Part shown: positions 1 through 8,476 of the stretch, one piece after another | Layout: each line of letters begins with the position of its first letter | How positions within the stretch are numbered: the first letter of the stretch is position 1 | Assembly (NCBI GenBank): GCA_964485405.1 | Contig: CAZAJG010000018.1 | Span: 6,172-70,171, forward strand | DNA from: CAKZNE01 sp964485405 | GTDB taxonomy: Bacteria > Bacteroidota > Bacteroidia > Flavobacteriales > Schleiferiaceae | DNA: 64,000 nucleotides | Direction of reading: 5' to 3' | Notes under the pieces: generated by a model | Database searches by the model: none | What the model was told of the DNA's origin: nothing | Seen by the model: only the letters and a program-made list of their open reading frames with translations | Position numbers and translations under genes: made by a program

Positions 1-296
1 CCAGTACCTGTAATTGCTCCATACAAGTTTCCTGGCCCTGTGTTTGTGCTATCTATTACACTACTCATGGCCCATCCACCAGACCAATAACCACCCCAAG
101 CTGTATCGTAGTAGTTTTCAAAGTCAGCGTTACCACTGCTAAATGTATATCCTAATGTATTACTACTTCCGTTTATGAAGCTATCTGTTGGTACGCTTAA
201 ATTTTCAAAGCCAGAAATGGTTTGTCCCTGCACATGAATGGAACAAACAAGGCTAACAAATAAAACGATAGCGATTGAGGATAGTTGTTTTGTCAT
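1..296 (-). CDS. DUF4465 domain protein, 3' end outside window (probable B12-binding surface protein)
   Basis: The first 98 codons are present; the gene runs off the left edge. The N-terminus is a signal peptide (MTKQLSSIAIVLFVSLVCS..., ending near VQGQ), so the product is exported. It continues with FENLSVP, an NGSS turn, NYYDTAWGGYWSGGWA and an SSVID segment, the pattern I associate with DUF4465 proteins. Its ATG overlaps the stop codon of the upstream receptor in an ATGA, so the two are translationally coupled and sit under the same cobalamin riboswitch. From memory, DUF4465-type proteins recur in Bacteroidota B12 loci and the B12-binding BtuH class is related; I could not check this. A role in capturing cobalamin for the receptor is therefore an inference from context. 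The C-terminus, where a sorting signal might lie, is not visible. Confidence 0.8.
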   Translation of the reverse strand, partial: MTKQLSSIAIVLFVSLVCSIHVQGQTISGFENLSVPTDSFINGSSNTLGYTFSSGNADFENYYDTAWGGYWSGGWAMSSVIDSTNTGPGNLYGAITGT

Positions 297-2308
297 TTTT
301 TGAGATGATTTTGATTAAAAGTGAGTTGTATTCCTATTTGATATTTTGTTAAAGGCATGGGTCTGTCTCTAACCACTTGATATACTTCGCCCAATAGATT
401 GTTGGCTGCAAACCAAACATTCCAGCGGTTTCTCTTTATTCTTTTGGTATAAGCAATTCTTACATTCGCTACATCGTAAGGATTTATAAACTCACTATGA
501 TCTGTGGTGGTGTATGTGTAACCCGTATATGTATGGTTATAAGACAATTGCCAATTTTTAAATGCTAGTTGTAGCCAAGCGTTTGCACTATAAATTGGCG
601 TATAAATAAGCTGTTTAAAGTGTGTGTTTTCAGAACCTGCAACCGCTTTAATATTCCTTGAAAGGGTGTATTGGAAAGGTAGTTTTAAATTGATCTGCCA
701 TTTACCTAGCTTTTTTCTTACACTAGGATTTAACTCTACTCCATAGCTTTCTACCTGTAGGAGATTCTCCGGAGACCAAACCGAACCTGGTACCCATTGT
801 ATCCAGTTTTCAACTTGGCGATAAAATCCGGTAAATTCAACATTCAAGAGGGTGCTTTTAATGGTTCCATGACCTATTAAAGAGCCTTCCAGGGCCCAGC
901 CATCCTCAGCTCTTAGATCCGGATTACCTCCTGGATTCCAGTATAAGTCGTTTAGATTTGGGATCCGGTAAACCCGAGAAGCATTTATAAGCATGCTAAG
1001 GTTTTTGGAAAGAGTATAGTCCCAGCCTAAAGAAAAAGTGAATGGAACAACTTCTCCATCTAAAACCTCTTGTCTTAGGTTTAGAGCAACAGCCCCTTTT
1101 TGGTCCAATACTTTCCTTTTTATAGAGCTAAAAACAGACAAACTATTTCTATTCCTTTCTACAAGTGCTTTAGAATTTAAGGAAAGAGTGTTTGCGTAGT
1201 TGGCATTTTGTCCTGTGCTAAAGTTTTGGTTTAGACCAATGTTTACAATCCATTTATTATCAGGTTTATATATCCAATCTATTTCGTTGATAAAGTTTGA
1301 GGAAATACTTTTGGCGTCCTCATTAAAGGAATCATAGTAGAGTAAATCTTTATGAAAATATGCAGACCTTACATTTAATATCCATTCATTTTCTATCCAA
1401 CTATAGTTTATGGAAGTACGATGGGTTTGATCCTTTAAAAATGGATAATTGTATGCGTTTAACGAGGCATTTAATGTGCGGGGAATTTCTCTGTATGCAT
1501 CTTGAAACCAATAATGCAAACTGAGTAAATGTTTATTCGATATTTTCCAGCTCAGGTCTGCCAGCATACCTTCACTCCTATTCCAAGCATGAAGGTTTCT
1601 ACGTATTCCTGTAGAGGATTCTTCTATAAATTCCTGTGCATAAGGGTAATCGTTGTCTGAGCTTTGTCCAAAGCTTTTCAGGGAAATGTATAAGTCTCTG
1701 GAGCCATAACTTAAACTTAGGTTTCTTGAATAGCCGTTAAAAACGGTTAATCCTTCAAAATGAGTAGATTGTAAACCTACAGAGGCAGACCATCCGGTAT
1801 TAAATTTTGGACTGTTATTTAAGAGTATAGCACCACCCAATGCTCCACTACCCCATAAAGAGGTGGATGCACCATATTGAACACTAATCTCATCGTTTAA
1901 GCCAACAGGTATTAAGGATAAATCAACGAGCCCATTCATAGAGTTATTGATATTGAAGCCGTTCCAAACTAAGGCTGTATGAGAAGAGCTACCGCCTCTA
2001 AATGCGGTGGTAGCTAGGTTTCCTGGTCCGTTAGATTTTACGTAAACGGGGCCATAATTACTTAGTAATTCGGATAAACTCTGTCCTTTAAAAATATTCG
2101 TAATGGCGGTATCTATGGTTTTGGTTTTAAGCCCTACACTTAAAACTTGGCTGCGATATTGAACCACTTGAACCGTGCTTAGGTTCATGGTGCTATCCAC
2201 CTGACCCATAGCGGTTAGAACACCTAAGGCAAGAGGTAAAAAGAGAGCAGAAGAAAACCTTCTAAAGGATATCTTCGATAAAAACGCAAAGCATTCGTTT
2301 TGAAACAT
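293..2308 (-). CDS. btuB: TonB-dependent outer membrane receptor, BtuB-like (cobalamin uptake)
   Basis: A 671-residue outer membrane receptor. An N-terminal signal region (about residues 15-36) precedes a plug domain (about 45-165) with the typical FRGGSSSHTALVWNG and SLWGSGALGGAI motifs. The rest reads as a 22-strand barrel with alternating aromatic strands and ends in an aromatic/hydrophobic strand near QIGIQLTF. No carboxypeptidase-like SusC extension is present, so this is a vitamin or siderophore type receptor rather than a glycan SusC. The substrate is inferred from the cobalamin riboswitch directly upstream: it should import B12 with TonB energy. The start at 2308 lies just after the riboswitch. 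The coding end overlaps the DUF4465 gene by 4 bases. The periplasmic and inner membrane parts (BtuF/C/D) are not in the window. Confidence 0.88.
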   Translation of the reverse strand: MFQNECFAFLSKISFRRFSSALFLPLALGVLTAMGQVDSTMNLSTVQVVQYRSQVLSVGLKTKTIDTAITNIFKGQSLSELLSNYGPVYVKSNGPGNLATTAFRGGSSSHTALVWNGFNINNSMNGLVDLSLIPVGLNDEISVQYGASTSLWGSGALGGAILLNNSPKFNTGWSASVGLQSTHFEGLTVFNGYSRNLSLSYGSRDLYISLKSFGQSSDNDYPYAQEFIEESSTGIRRNLHAWNRSEGMLADLSWKISNKHLLSLHYWFQDAYREIPRTLNASLNAYNYPFLKDQTHRTSINYSWIENEWILNVRSAYFHKDLLYYDSFNEDAKSISSNFINEIDWIYKPDNKWIVNIGLNQNFSTGQNANYANTLSLNSKALVERNRNSLSVFSSIKRKVLDQKGAVALNLRQEVLDGEVVPFTFSLGWDYTLSKNLSMLINASRVYRIPNLNDLYWNPGGNPDLRAEDGWALEGSLIGHGTIKSTLLNVEFTGFYRQVENWIQWVPGSVWSPENLLQVESYGVELNPSVRKKLGKWQINLKLPFQYTLSRNIKAVAGSENTHFKQLIYTPIYSANAWLQLAFKNWQLSYNHTYTGYTYTTTDHSEFINPYDVANVRIAYTKRIKRNRWNVWFAANNLLGEVYQVVRDRPMPLTKYQIGIQLTFNQNHLKK

Positions 2309-2349
2309 TTATCCATCTTTCAACCGCCTTTATCCCGAAAGCAGATATG

Positions 2350-2530
2350 AAACCAATGAATGTGGCAGGTCTTCTGACTTACTCCAGGCTTTCGTCTTCC
2401 CATTCCTTGTGGAACAGTGACTAAGATTGAAAACCCTTTAAAAGGAGCTTACAGCTGCGGGAACAGCTCAGGAATTACACCTGATTCCCTATTAAGTTAA
2501 CCACTTGTATAAAGTGCCTAACACCAAATT
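2350..2530 (-). promoter_or_regulatory. Cobalamin (B12) riboswitch
   Basis: Read on the minus strand, this stretch holds the conserved cobalamin aptamer signals in the right order: GGGAATCAGGTG, then TCCTGAGCTGTTCCCGCAGC with CTGTAAGC, then TCACTG, GGGAAG and the 3' segment AGTCAGAAGACCTGCC. It ends about 45 bases before the receptor ATG. The family represses downstream genes when adenosylcobalamin is abundant, so it should control the receptor and the DUF4465 gene. No strong U-tract terminator is evident before the ATG, which points to control of translation start (inference). Boundaries are approximate. Confidence 0.92.
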
Positions 2531-2600
2531 CGATGCGAATGTATTAAATATTGAAGGATAAGAAGAAAAGATTTTAGGTACTGGTAGAGAATGGTACACT

Positions 2601-3332
2601 TTAGGCGCTGCTGCGTACATATTCATTTAAACTCACTTGAGGTTTAATTAAAGATTGTAGAATCTCCGTAAAGCGAATGGTTGGAGCCTTTTCTATGGGT
2701 ACCTTTAAAATATGACCATAGAACTTTGATAGTTGGTTTATGGCAGAGCGATCCGATCCGGAAACGGTTTTTTTCGAACTTCCAAAATTGTAGCTATTAC
2801 GAGCTGGAGCAAAACCAACCTTAAAATGTTTGTTTAATCTCAAACCAGAGACTTGTTTTAACAGAGGAATACATACTTCTTCGATACACCCTGGGTATAC
2901 GCTTGATTCGAAAACCACCAAGCTTTTAGTTTTCATAACCTTAGCTACCTGATACGTTGGTTTTATTAGGTTTTGAACACTTGTACTGCACTCACTTATG
3001 CTTGAAGAACTCGCTCCAATGATAAACAACTTAGCCGTTTTTAAGACCTCATAATCATTGGTGTATTGGATATTCTGATGTAGGTTTAAGGATGACTCTT
3101 CAAAGCTGTAAACTTGTTTTTGAATCAAATTAATTACCTCTTGATCTGCGTCAAATAGAATAACTAAAAAGTCCTGAGCCAATTCTAAAGCGTATTTATA
3201 GTTCATAGGATTGGCGCCTACAATAGCTATTTTGCTCTGTTTTTGTAGTAACTCTTTAAAAATTCCTCTTTTCAAGTTGTTGTTATCCATTTCTAATATT
3301 TTTCCAGTGTTCATTTTATGGTATTGAATCAT
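2601..3332 (-). CDS. Truncated, degenerate UDP-sugar 6-dehydrogenase-like protein
   Basis: About 243 residues from the ATG at 3332; another ATG at 3314 is possible. The middle matches the WecC/TviB-type nucleotide-sugar dehydrogenase family: ESSVYPGCIEEVC, then a SGL.LN..F.VGFAPAR stretch and a KTVSGSD segment. Family members are about 420 residues and carry a catalytic Cys in a GGHC motif within a C-terminal UDP-binding half. Here the protein stops in the linker helix (APTIRFTEIL) and lacks that Cys. The usual GxGYVG of the N-terminal Rossmann fold is replaced by IVGANPMN. It is probably not an active dehydrogenase and is either a decaying gene or a repurposed Rossmann protein. The reading frame extends to 3431, but that part overlaps the upstream gene and shows no family match. 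Confidence 0.6.
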   Translation of the reverse strand: MIQYHKMNTGKILEMDNNNLKRGIFKELLQKQSKIAIVGANPMNYKYALELAQDFLVILFDADQEVINLIQKQVYSFEESSLNLHQNIQYTNDYEVLKTAKLFIIGASSSSISECSTSVQNLIKPTYQVAKVMKTKSLVVFESSVYPGCIEEVCIPLLKQVSGLRLNKHFKVGFAPARNSYNFGSSKKTVSGSDRSAINQLSKFYGHILKVPIEKAPTIRFTEILQSLIKPQVSLNEYVRSSA

Positions 3333-3333
3333 T

Positions 3334-3666
3334 TTAATTGGGAAGAACAGAGCTTTGAAAAGAGTTCGGAAGAATGTCCATGAAGTTAGCCTTTGGTGAT
3401 AAGGCCTTAAAGCTTTTGGGAGCGGATTCAATCTTATAACTGAAACGAGTAGCTTGAGCAGCGGATAAATGAGAGTAAACTTTTAAGAAGGATAGGTCGT
3501 CTTTCTCTGTAACGCATACTCCCATTACCTTCATCCCTATTTGTTGAAGATGATGAGAAATGTCTTGAAGCGTTTGTTGTTTTTGCTTGCTAACTGCAGA
3601 ATTATGGATAACTGAACATTCTTTTTTCTGCTTTGGTAGGATTCTCTTTTGGGCTACTTTTTTCAT
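3334..3666 (-). CDS. Hypothetical basic protein, 110 aa
   Basis: I do not recognise this protein. It begins with a strongly basic segment (MKKVAQKRILPKQKKE), has a predicted helix around LQDISHHLQQIG, a short hydrophobic strand (KVMGVCVTEKD) and a polar tail. It has no signal peptide, membrane segment or known motif. Its stop lies 1 base before the ATG at 3332 of the degenerate dehydrogenase, so both are likely in one transcript. A longer frame of the neighbour overlaps its last 98 bases; I prefer this gene because the shorter start of the neighbour removes the conflict. It may be a remnant. Confidence 0.4.
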   Translation of the reverse strand: MKKVAQKRILPKQKKECSVIHNSAVSKQKQQTLQDISHHLQQIGMKVMGVCVTEKDDLSFLKVYSHLSAAQATRFSYKIESAPKSFKALSPKANFMDILPNSFQSSVLPN

Positions 3667-3792
3667 GCGTTCTTATCTCTTAAATAGTTTTTACACTACC
3701 GAAAGTAGATGGAAGCATGCATGAAAAGAATCAAAAACGTTGGTTGTAGGTTTTTGGAAGTTGAATGGAGTGTTTTTGTGGACGAATGAAAA

Positions 3793-4524
3793 TTAAATTA
3801 AGTTGATTCTTTTTATCAAGGCTTCTTTATTTGAACGACTTACCGGGATTACCTTCTTTCCGATGAGTAGGTTGGAGTCCTCTATATCGATTATTTTACT
3901 AAGGTTGATGATAAAGGAACGATGCACACGAATAAACTTATTGGAGTCTAGCTTATTCTCAATGTTTTTCATTGTAGTATGAACGATATGTCCTTTTTCT
4001 TCTGTTTTAAAAACAGCATAATCCCCCTTTGCTTCTACATAAAGGATATCATCATCTTCAATTTTGATTAACCGAGAATCTGCTTTAATATAGAGCTGAT
4101 TGTTTTTAAGTTGACTTACGGTTGAAGGCGTCTTTTTAATTTCTTGCAACATCTCAAAATTCGCGAAGGCTACTTCCAAGGCTGCATTTATGTCATTTAT
4201 CCCGTAAGGCTTTACAATATATCCATAAGGTCCTTTTTCCTTTGCGCGTTGAATCGTCTCAGAATCTGCAAATGCAGTAGTAAAAATGAATGGAATATCG
4301 TATTCTTCCTTTATTTTCTGAGCCAATTCTACACCGTCTACATTTCCCTTTATTTGGATGTCAAGTAAGATGACATCTGCAGGATTGGATCGAAGCTCCT
4401 TGAGCGCTGCATGGGCACTATCTGCAATACCTGTAACCTTGTGCTCTAAACATTCTAAAATCTCCTCTAAGGTTTCCGCTATCAGCGGATCATCCTCCAC
4501 AATCAATACATTATATACTGCCAT
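3793..4524 (-). CDS. LytTR-family response regulator
   Basis: A 243-residue two-component regulator. Residues 1-125 form a receiver domain with the acidic pair (VEDDPL), the phosphoacceptor Asp in LLDIQI, a Thr switch in FTTAFAD and the Lys in IVKPYG. Residues about 140-243 form a LytTR DNA-binding domain (IEDDDILYVEAKGDY..., FIRVHRSFIINLSKI). It should be phosphorylated by the kinase encoded just upstream, because the two genes overlap by 14 bases and are co-transcribed. The target genes are not evident. Confidence 0.93.
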   Translation of the reverse strand: MAVYNVLIVEDDPLIAETLEEILECLEHKVTGIADSAHAALKELRSNPADVILLDIQIKGNVDGVELAQKIKEEYDIPFIFTTAFADSETIQRAKEKGPYGYIVKPYGINDINAALEVAFANFEMLQEIKKTPSTVSQLKNNQLYIKADSRLIKIEDDDILYVEAKGDYAVFKTEEKGHIVHTTMKNIENKLDSNKFIRVHRSFIINLSKIIDIEDSNLLIGKKVIPVSRSNKEALIKRINLI

Positions 4525-6991
4525 TTATACTTTGTTCTGGTTCTACTTTTAATTTTAAGGGTTGATGAATATAAAAGGTTGTGCCCGCATTTGCCTTGCT
4601 GCTCACTTCAATTTTCCCTTGATGCATTTCTACAAACTGTTTCACAATGGTTAAGCCTAATCCGGTTCCTTGGATATTCCCTACGTTTTCTGCTCTAAAA
4701 AAGGATTCAAACAACTTTTGCTGATCTTTTTTAGGGATTCCAATTCCTTTGTCTATTACTTTAATTATCACTTCTTTATCTCGATATTCCAACTCAATTT
4801 CAGGATCTTTATTGGCTGGAGAGTATTTTAAAGCATTGGATATCAAATTATTAATGATGTGTTCATAGAGATTTCCATCCAGCCACGTTTTCTTTATATT
4901 TCCTTTCACTGAGATTTTAATCTTCCTACCAACCTCTAAATCATTTGTTTTTTGATCAATTATTTCAACACATAAAGCCTGTAAATCAATTTCCTCCGGT
5001 CGAAACGGCATTTTTCCCGATTCTAAACGACCAATCATTAGGATGTCATTCATCAAGGCATTGAGCCGTTTAATTTCTGAGCTTATGCGGCTAAAGTTTC
5101 GCTGAACTTTTGGATGCTCTGAAAGATCTGTACGTTTTACATGAAAAGATAAGAGCTCAACATTAGATTGTATCGTGGTTAATGGCGTTCTGAACTCATG
5201 CGATGTCATGGAAACAAAACGAGATTTCATATTTCTCAATTCCTTTTCCTTTTCCAATGCGATCCGCATATCTTCTTCCAGCTTTTTGCGTAACGTAATA
5301 TCGCGTACAAAAGCTGAAAAAAAGTATTGGTTATCCGTTTTTATTGGAACAATGCTCAGCTCAATCGGAAAGACCTCTTGATTTTTATTTAAACCTGTAA
5401 TTTCAATTCGATTGTTTAGCACGGGCCCCTCTCCCGTTTCATGGAATTTTCGCATTCCATTGGTATGTCCGGTTCGGTGCTCTTTTGGGATAATTTTATC
5501 GGATAACAACTCGCCCACTATTTCTTCCTTTGTAAAACCGAAAAGATTTTCAGCTTGACTGTTCCATTCGGTTACTCGTCCTTCTCCATTTATGGTTATT
5601 ACGGCATCCAAAGCAGAATTGATAATGGCTCTAAGCTTCGTTTCGTTTTCACGAAGTGCAAATTCAGCCTTTTCTCTTTGCTCAGAAACAATCGCATTTT
5701 TAATCTTATTAGCCGCAAGGCTGGCAATGGTTGAAAATGTTTCTAAATCTTGTTGGGTATAAGAGTTCTTCTGGGCATTCTCAGAGTCGATTACTCCAAT
5801 AATATCGTTTCCTGAAACAATAGGAACGGAGAGCTCAGAAAGAGCCATTTCTAAATCTACTATATACCTACTGTCTAAAGTAGTATCGTTTACTATTTCG
5901 GCTTTACCTGATTGAGCTACAGAGCCAACAATGCCCTCTCCTACTTTAACATGAATAGGCTTAAAAATCTTACCATCTTGAAGCTTTTTACCATAAGCGG
6001 CATACTGCTCTAACTCATTATTTTCTGGATTAATGAGATAAATGACGCAATCTTCAAAGCCAAATTTAACCGCAATGTTTTTTAAAATTTCATCTACAAT
6101 TTCTTTTACACTGTTGGTATCGATTAATGCCGCTGAAAATTCATTAATTGATTTTAAATACTGCTGCTGTTGCTTAAGTCGATCGTTTCCTTGTTCTACA
6201 TCTACCAATATTCTTTGGAGCTCAAGCTCTTGCATTTTGCGCTCCGTAATATCATTATGAATTCCTAAAGAGCCAATTATTCTACCAGCTCTATCTTTTA
6301 CGGGAGCACCGCTAATAATAACCCAAACATCCTTGCCGTCTTTTCGTTTTATCTTAAGCTCATATGCTGAGGATTCATCTTTTTTTCTCTCATCCCTTAC
6401 CTCGTCTACCTTCTTTTGGGTATCTGTATCTTCTGATACTACAAATATTTCCTTTGCATTTTTACCGATTAACTCATCCGCGTTATACCCTACTATCTCG
6501 CAAAAAGAGTTGTTTACGTAAATTATCTTCTCTTCTAAATCTACTTCCATTAATCCCAGATTAATGTTTTCAATTATGTTTTGATATTTCTCTTCATTGA
6601 TTCGAGCCTCCTGTTTTACATTTTCCTGATCCGTGATATCCCTTGCAACAACAAGTATTTCGCTTATATTTTGTTCTGTATCGTATAGCAGTTGGCAGGT
6701 TTGAGCCACCCATAGCTCCTTTCCGGAGGTGTTGATTATAGGAACTTCTAAATGCGTGGAGCTAACTTTCTGTTCTACTTGTTTTGCATAGAAGTCAACA
6801 ACAGCTTGTTTTCGATCTGGTCGAATATAATCCGCAAAATATTTATGGAGAAGATCCGTCTCGTTAGTTTCCATAAAGTCCAGCATAACCGGATTTACGT
6901 AAATGAGCTCTCCTTGTCTATTTAGTTTATAAATAATATCAATGCTAGACTGCGGAGTGTGAGTTTTCAAAGGTGTTTCTATTTCCGACAT
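4511..6991 (-). CDS. Multi-PAS/GAF sensor histidine kinase
   Basis: An 826-residue soluble kinase with no membrane segments. In order: PAS 1 (about 12-125), PAS 2 (about 130-255, with NLGLMEVD and a PAC end), a GAF domain (about 285-435, VGEGIVGSVAQSGKAEIVNDT), PAS 3 (about 445-570), a HisKA dimerisation domain with the phospho-His in MTSHEFRTPL (about 585-650), and a HATPase domain with N box NNLISNALKYSP and G boxes DKGIGIP and GTGLGLTIV. It therefore senses a cytoplasmic signal such as redox, a diffusible ligand or an aromatic cofactor. It feeds a LytTR regulator, whereas LytTR regulators more often pair with LytS-type kinases. Translational coupling (14-base overlap) supports the pairing. 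Confidence 0.93.
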   Translation of the reverse strand: MSEIETPLKTHTPQSSIDIIYKLNRQGELIYVNPVMLDFMETNETDLLHKYFADYIRPDRKQAVVDFYAKQVEQKVSSTHLEVPIINTSGKELWVAQTCQLLYDTEQNISEILVVARDITDQENVKQEARINEEKYQNIIENINLGLMEVDLEEKIIYVNNSFCEIVGYNADELIGKNAKEIFVVSEDTDTQKKVDEVRDERKKDESSAYELKIKRKDGKDVWVIISGAPVKDRAGRIIGSLGIHNDITERKMQELELQRILVDVEQGNDRLKQQQQYLKSINEFSAALIDTNSVKEIVDEILKNIAVKFGFEDCVIYLINPENNELEQYAAYGKKLQDGKIFKPIHVKVGEGIVGSVAQSGKAEIVNDTTLDSRYIVDLEMALSELSVPIVSGNDIIGVIDSENAQKNSYTQQDLETFSTIASLAANKIKNAIVSEQREKAEFALRENETKLRAIINSALDAVITINGEGRVTEWNSQAENLFGFTKEEIVGELLSDKIIPKEHRTGHTNGMRKFHETGEGPVLNNRIEITGLNKNQEVFPIELSIVPIKTDNQYFFSAFVRDITLRKKLEEDMRIALEKEKELRNMKSRFVSMTSHEFRTPLTTIQSNVELLSFHVKRTDLSEHPKVQRNFSRISSEIKRLNALMNDILMIGRLESGKMPFRPEEIDLQALCVEIIDQKTNDLEVGRKIKISVKGNIKKTWLDGNLYEHIINNLISNALKYSPANKDPEIELEYRDKEVIIKVIDKGIGIPKKDQQKLFESFFRAENVGNIQGTGLGLTIVKQFVEMHQGKIEVSSKANAGTTFYIHQPLKLKVEPEQSINGSI

Positions 6992-7176
6992 AGTCTATAC
7001 AAAGACAAAGAAGTTAATGATGACTTAATCATACAATTGAGATGGATAAACCTAATGTAAAGAATATTATCAGAACGGGTATGAAAAAATCGATTAGAGA
7101 GCTTTTTAAAACTGATAAGCATCATGTAACAATTAAAAAATAATAACCATTTTTGTACATCATAAATGGTTGGGTT

Positions 7177-7455
7177 ATGAAAGAACTAATTCAAGATATA
7201 AGAGATTTAATGTGTGATAGATCGGTTAAGAACGCCTATCTAATCATGGTTATCTTGCTTATGGTTTTGTCTTGGATAAGCTTAGGCTTGCTCATGGCGT
7301 TAAATACTGATGCATTTTTATGGCTCATTGGTTTTTGCGGAGCAATTACCCTTGCCGCCAATGGTTTAGCCATTGTTAAATTCTCATCTAAAGGAATTCT
7401 AGTGTTTCTTTCAGTGAGTATTCTTTTGAATTTTATTGCTATTCTGATTCATTGA
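7177..7455 (+). CDS. Small three-helix membrane protein, 92 aa
   Basis: I do not recognise the family. From the ATG at 7177 the protein has a short charged N-terminus (MKELIQDIRDLMCDRSVKN) and three hydrophobic stretches (about residues 20-43, 47-68 and 72-91), so it is an inner membrane protein. A TTG start 24 bases upstream is possible but less likely. The gene converges on cydB and their 3' ends overlap by 7 bases, so the two must be expressed from opposite strands with no terminator between them. A link to the bd oxidase is not shown. Confidence 0.6.
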   Translation: MKELIQDIRDLMCDRSVKNAYLIMVILLMVLSWISLGLLMALNTDAFLWLIGFCGAITLAANGLAIVKFSSKGILVFLSVSILLNFIAILIH

Positions 7456-8474
7456 TCCGTTTCCATAATTTTAAGCATTCCGAAAGACTTTAAGAGGTGA
7501 AATAGTCCGGGAATTATAAAGACGCCCCCTATTAATAGGGACACGCCCAAACTATTTATCACAGTATCAGGTGCTGTATCCTCTAAGATGTTCATTTTGC
7601 CTTGAATGCTTATGATGATGTTTGGAAAATAAAGGAAAAGCAATCCTCCAAGAATGGTTAAAGACATAAGAATACCAATTATTCTAACCTCCACTTTTTT
7701 ATGCTTATTCAGGTTTCGCCACAATAGAAAAAGTAGTATTAACCCAAATATTAGCACCAGAATAGCAATTGGGATTTGCTCTTTTATTAGATTTCCTAAG
7801 GCGTTGTTTTGAAGAATGGATATGAGCACAACAAGTGAACCTGCAATAGATAGCGCAAGAGTTGAGTGTTTGGCTTTTCGTATGAAGTGTGCTTTTTCCT
7901 CTCCTGTTGTTTCGCCTATGATAAAAATAGAAGAATTAAAGGTGCACAAACTCACAAAAAATAAACCTATGCTTAGGGTGAATATATTTAGCCATGGTGT
8001 TATAAATGCCTCGTAAAAACCAATAAACTCTATTGGACGCGTATCAATAGAGCCGCTGAGCAGGGCTCCAAAACTTACCCCTAAAAATAAAGGTGTAATA
8101 AGACTGGACCATTCAAACATCTTATCATAAACCACCTGAGATCCGTCTTTAACGGCATCATAATGCCGAAATATAAACGAAACACCTCTTACAATTATAC
8201 CCAACAAAGCTATGCTCAATGGAAAGTGTAAGTAAATCATGATAATTTGAAAATAAGTGGGAAACCCAATCCATAAAATCACTAAAACAATAATGAGCCA
8301 AACATGATTGGCCTCCCAAACTGGGCCGATAACACGATATGCGGTTTTCTTCGTTTTTTCGCGGTTTTTAGAGCTTGAGAGAAGTTCAAGTACTCCTATT
8401 CCAAAATCTGCCCCACCTAATAAGGCATATAGAAAAATAGAAAGAAATAGAAACACTAAAACAACAGTGAGCAT
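7449..8474 (-). CDS. cydB: Cytochrome bd ubiquinol oxidase subunit II
   Basis: 341 residues with about eight or nine membrane helices. Family features include the N-terminal ALLGGADFGIGVLEL segment and GPVWEANHVWLIIVLVILW. CydB is the non-haem partner of CydA in the terminal oxidase that reduces oxygen with quinol at high affinity. It follows cydA with a 2-base gap, so the two are co-translated. No CydX-like micropeptide was seen after it, and cydDC assembly genes are not in this window. Confidence 0.95.
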   Translation of the reverse strand: MLTVVLVFLFLSIFLYALLGGADFGIGVLELLSSSKNREKTKKTAYRVIGPVWEANHVWLIIVLVILWIGFPTYFQIIMIYLHFPLSIALLGIIVRGVSFIFRHYDAVKDGSQVVYDKMFEWSSLITPLFLGVSFGALLSGSIDTRPIEFIGFYEAFITPWLNIFTLSIGLFFVSLCTFNSSIFIIGETTGEEKAHFIRKAKHSTLALSIAGSLVVLISILQNNALGNLIKEQIPIAILVLIFGLILLFLLWRNLNKHKKVEVRIIGILMSLTILGGLLFLYFPNIIISIQGKMNILEDTAPDTVINSLGVSLLIGGVFIIPGLFHLLKSFGMLKIMETDQ

Positions 8475-8476
8475 AA

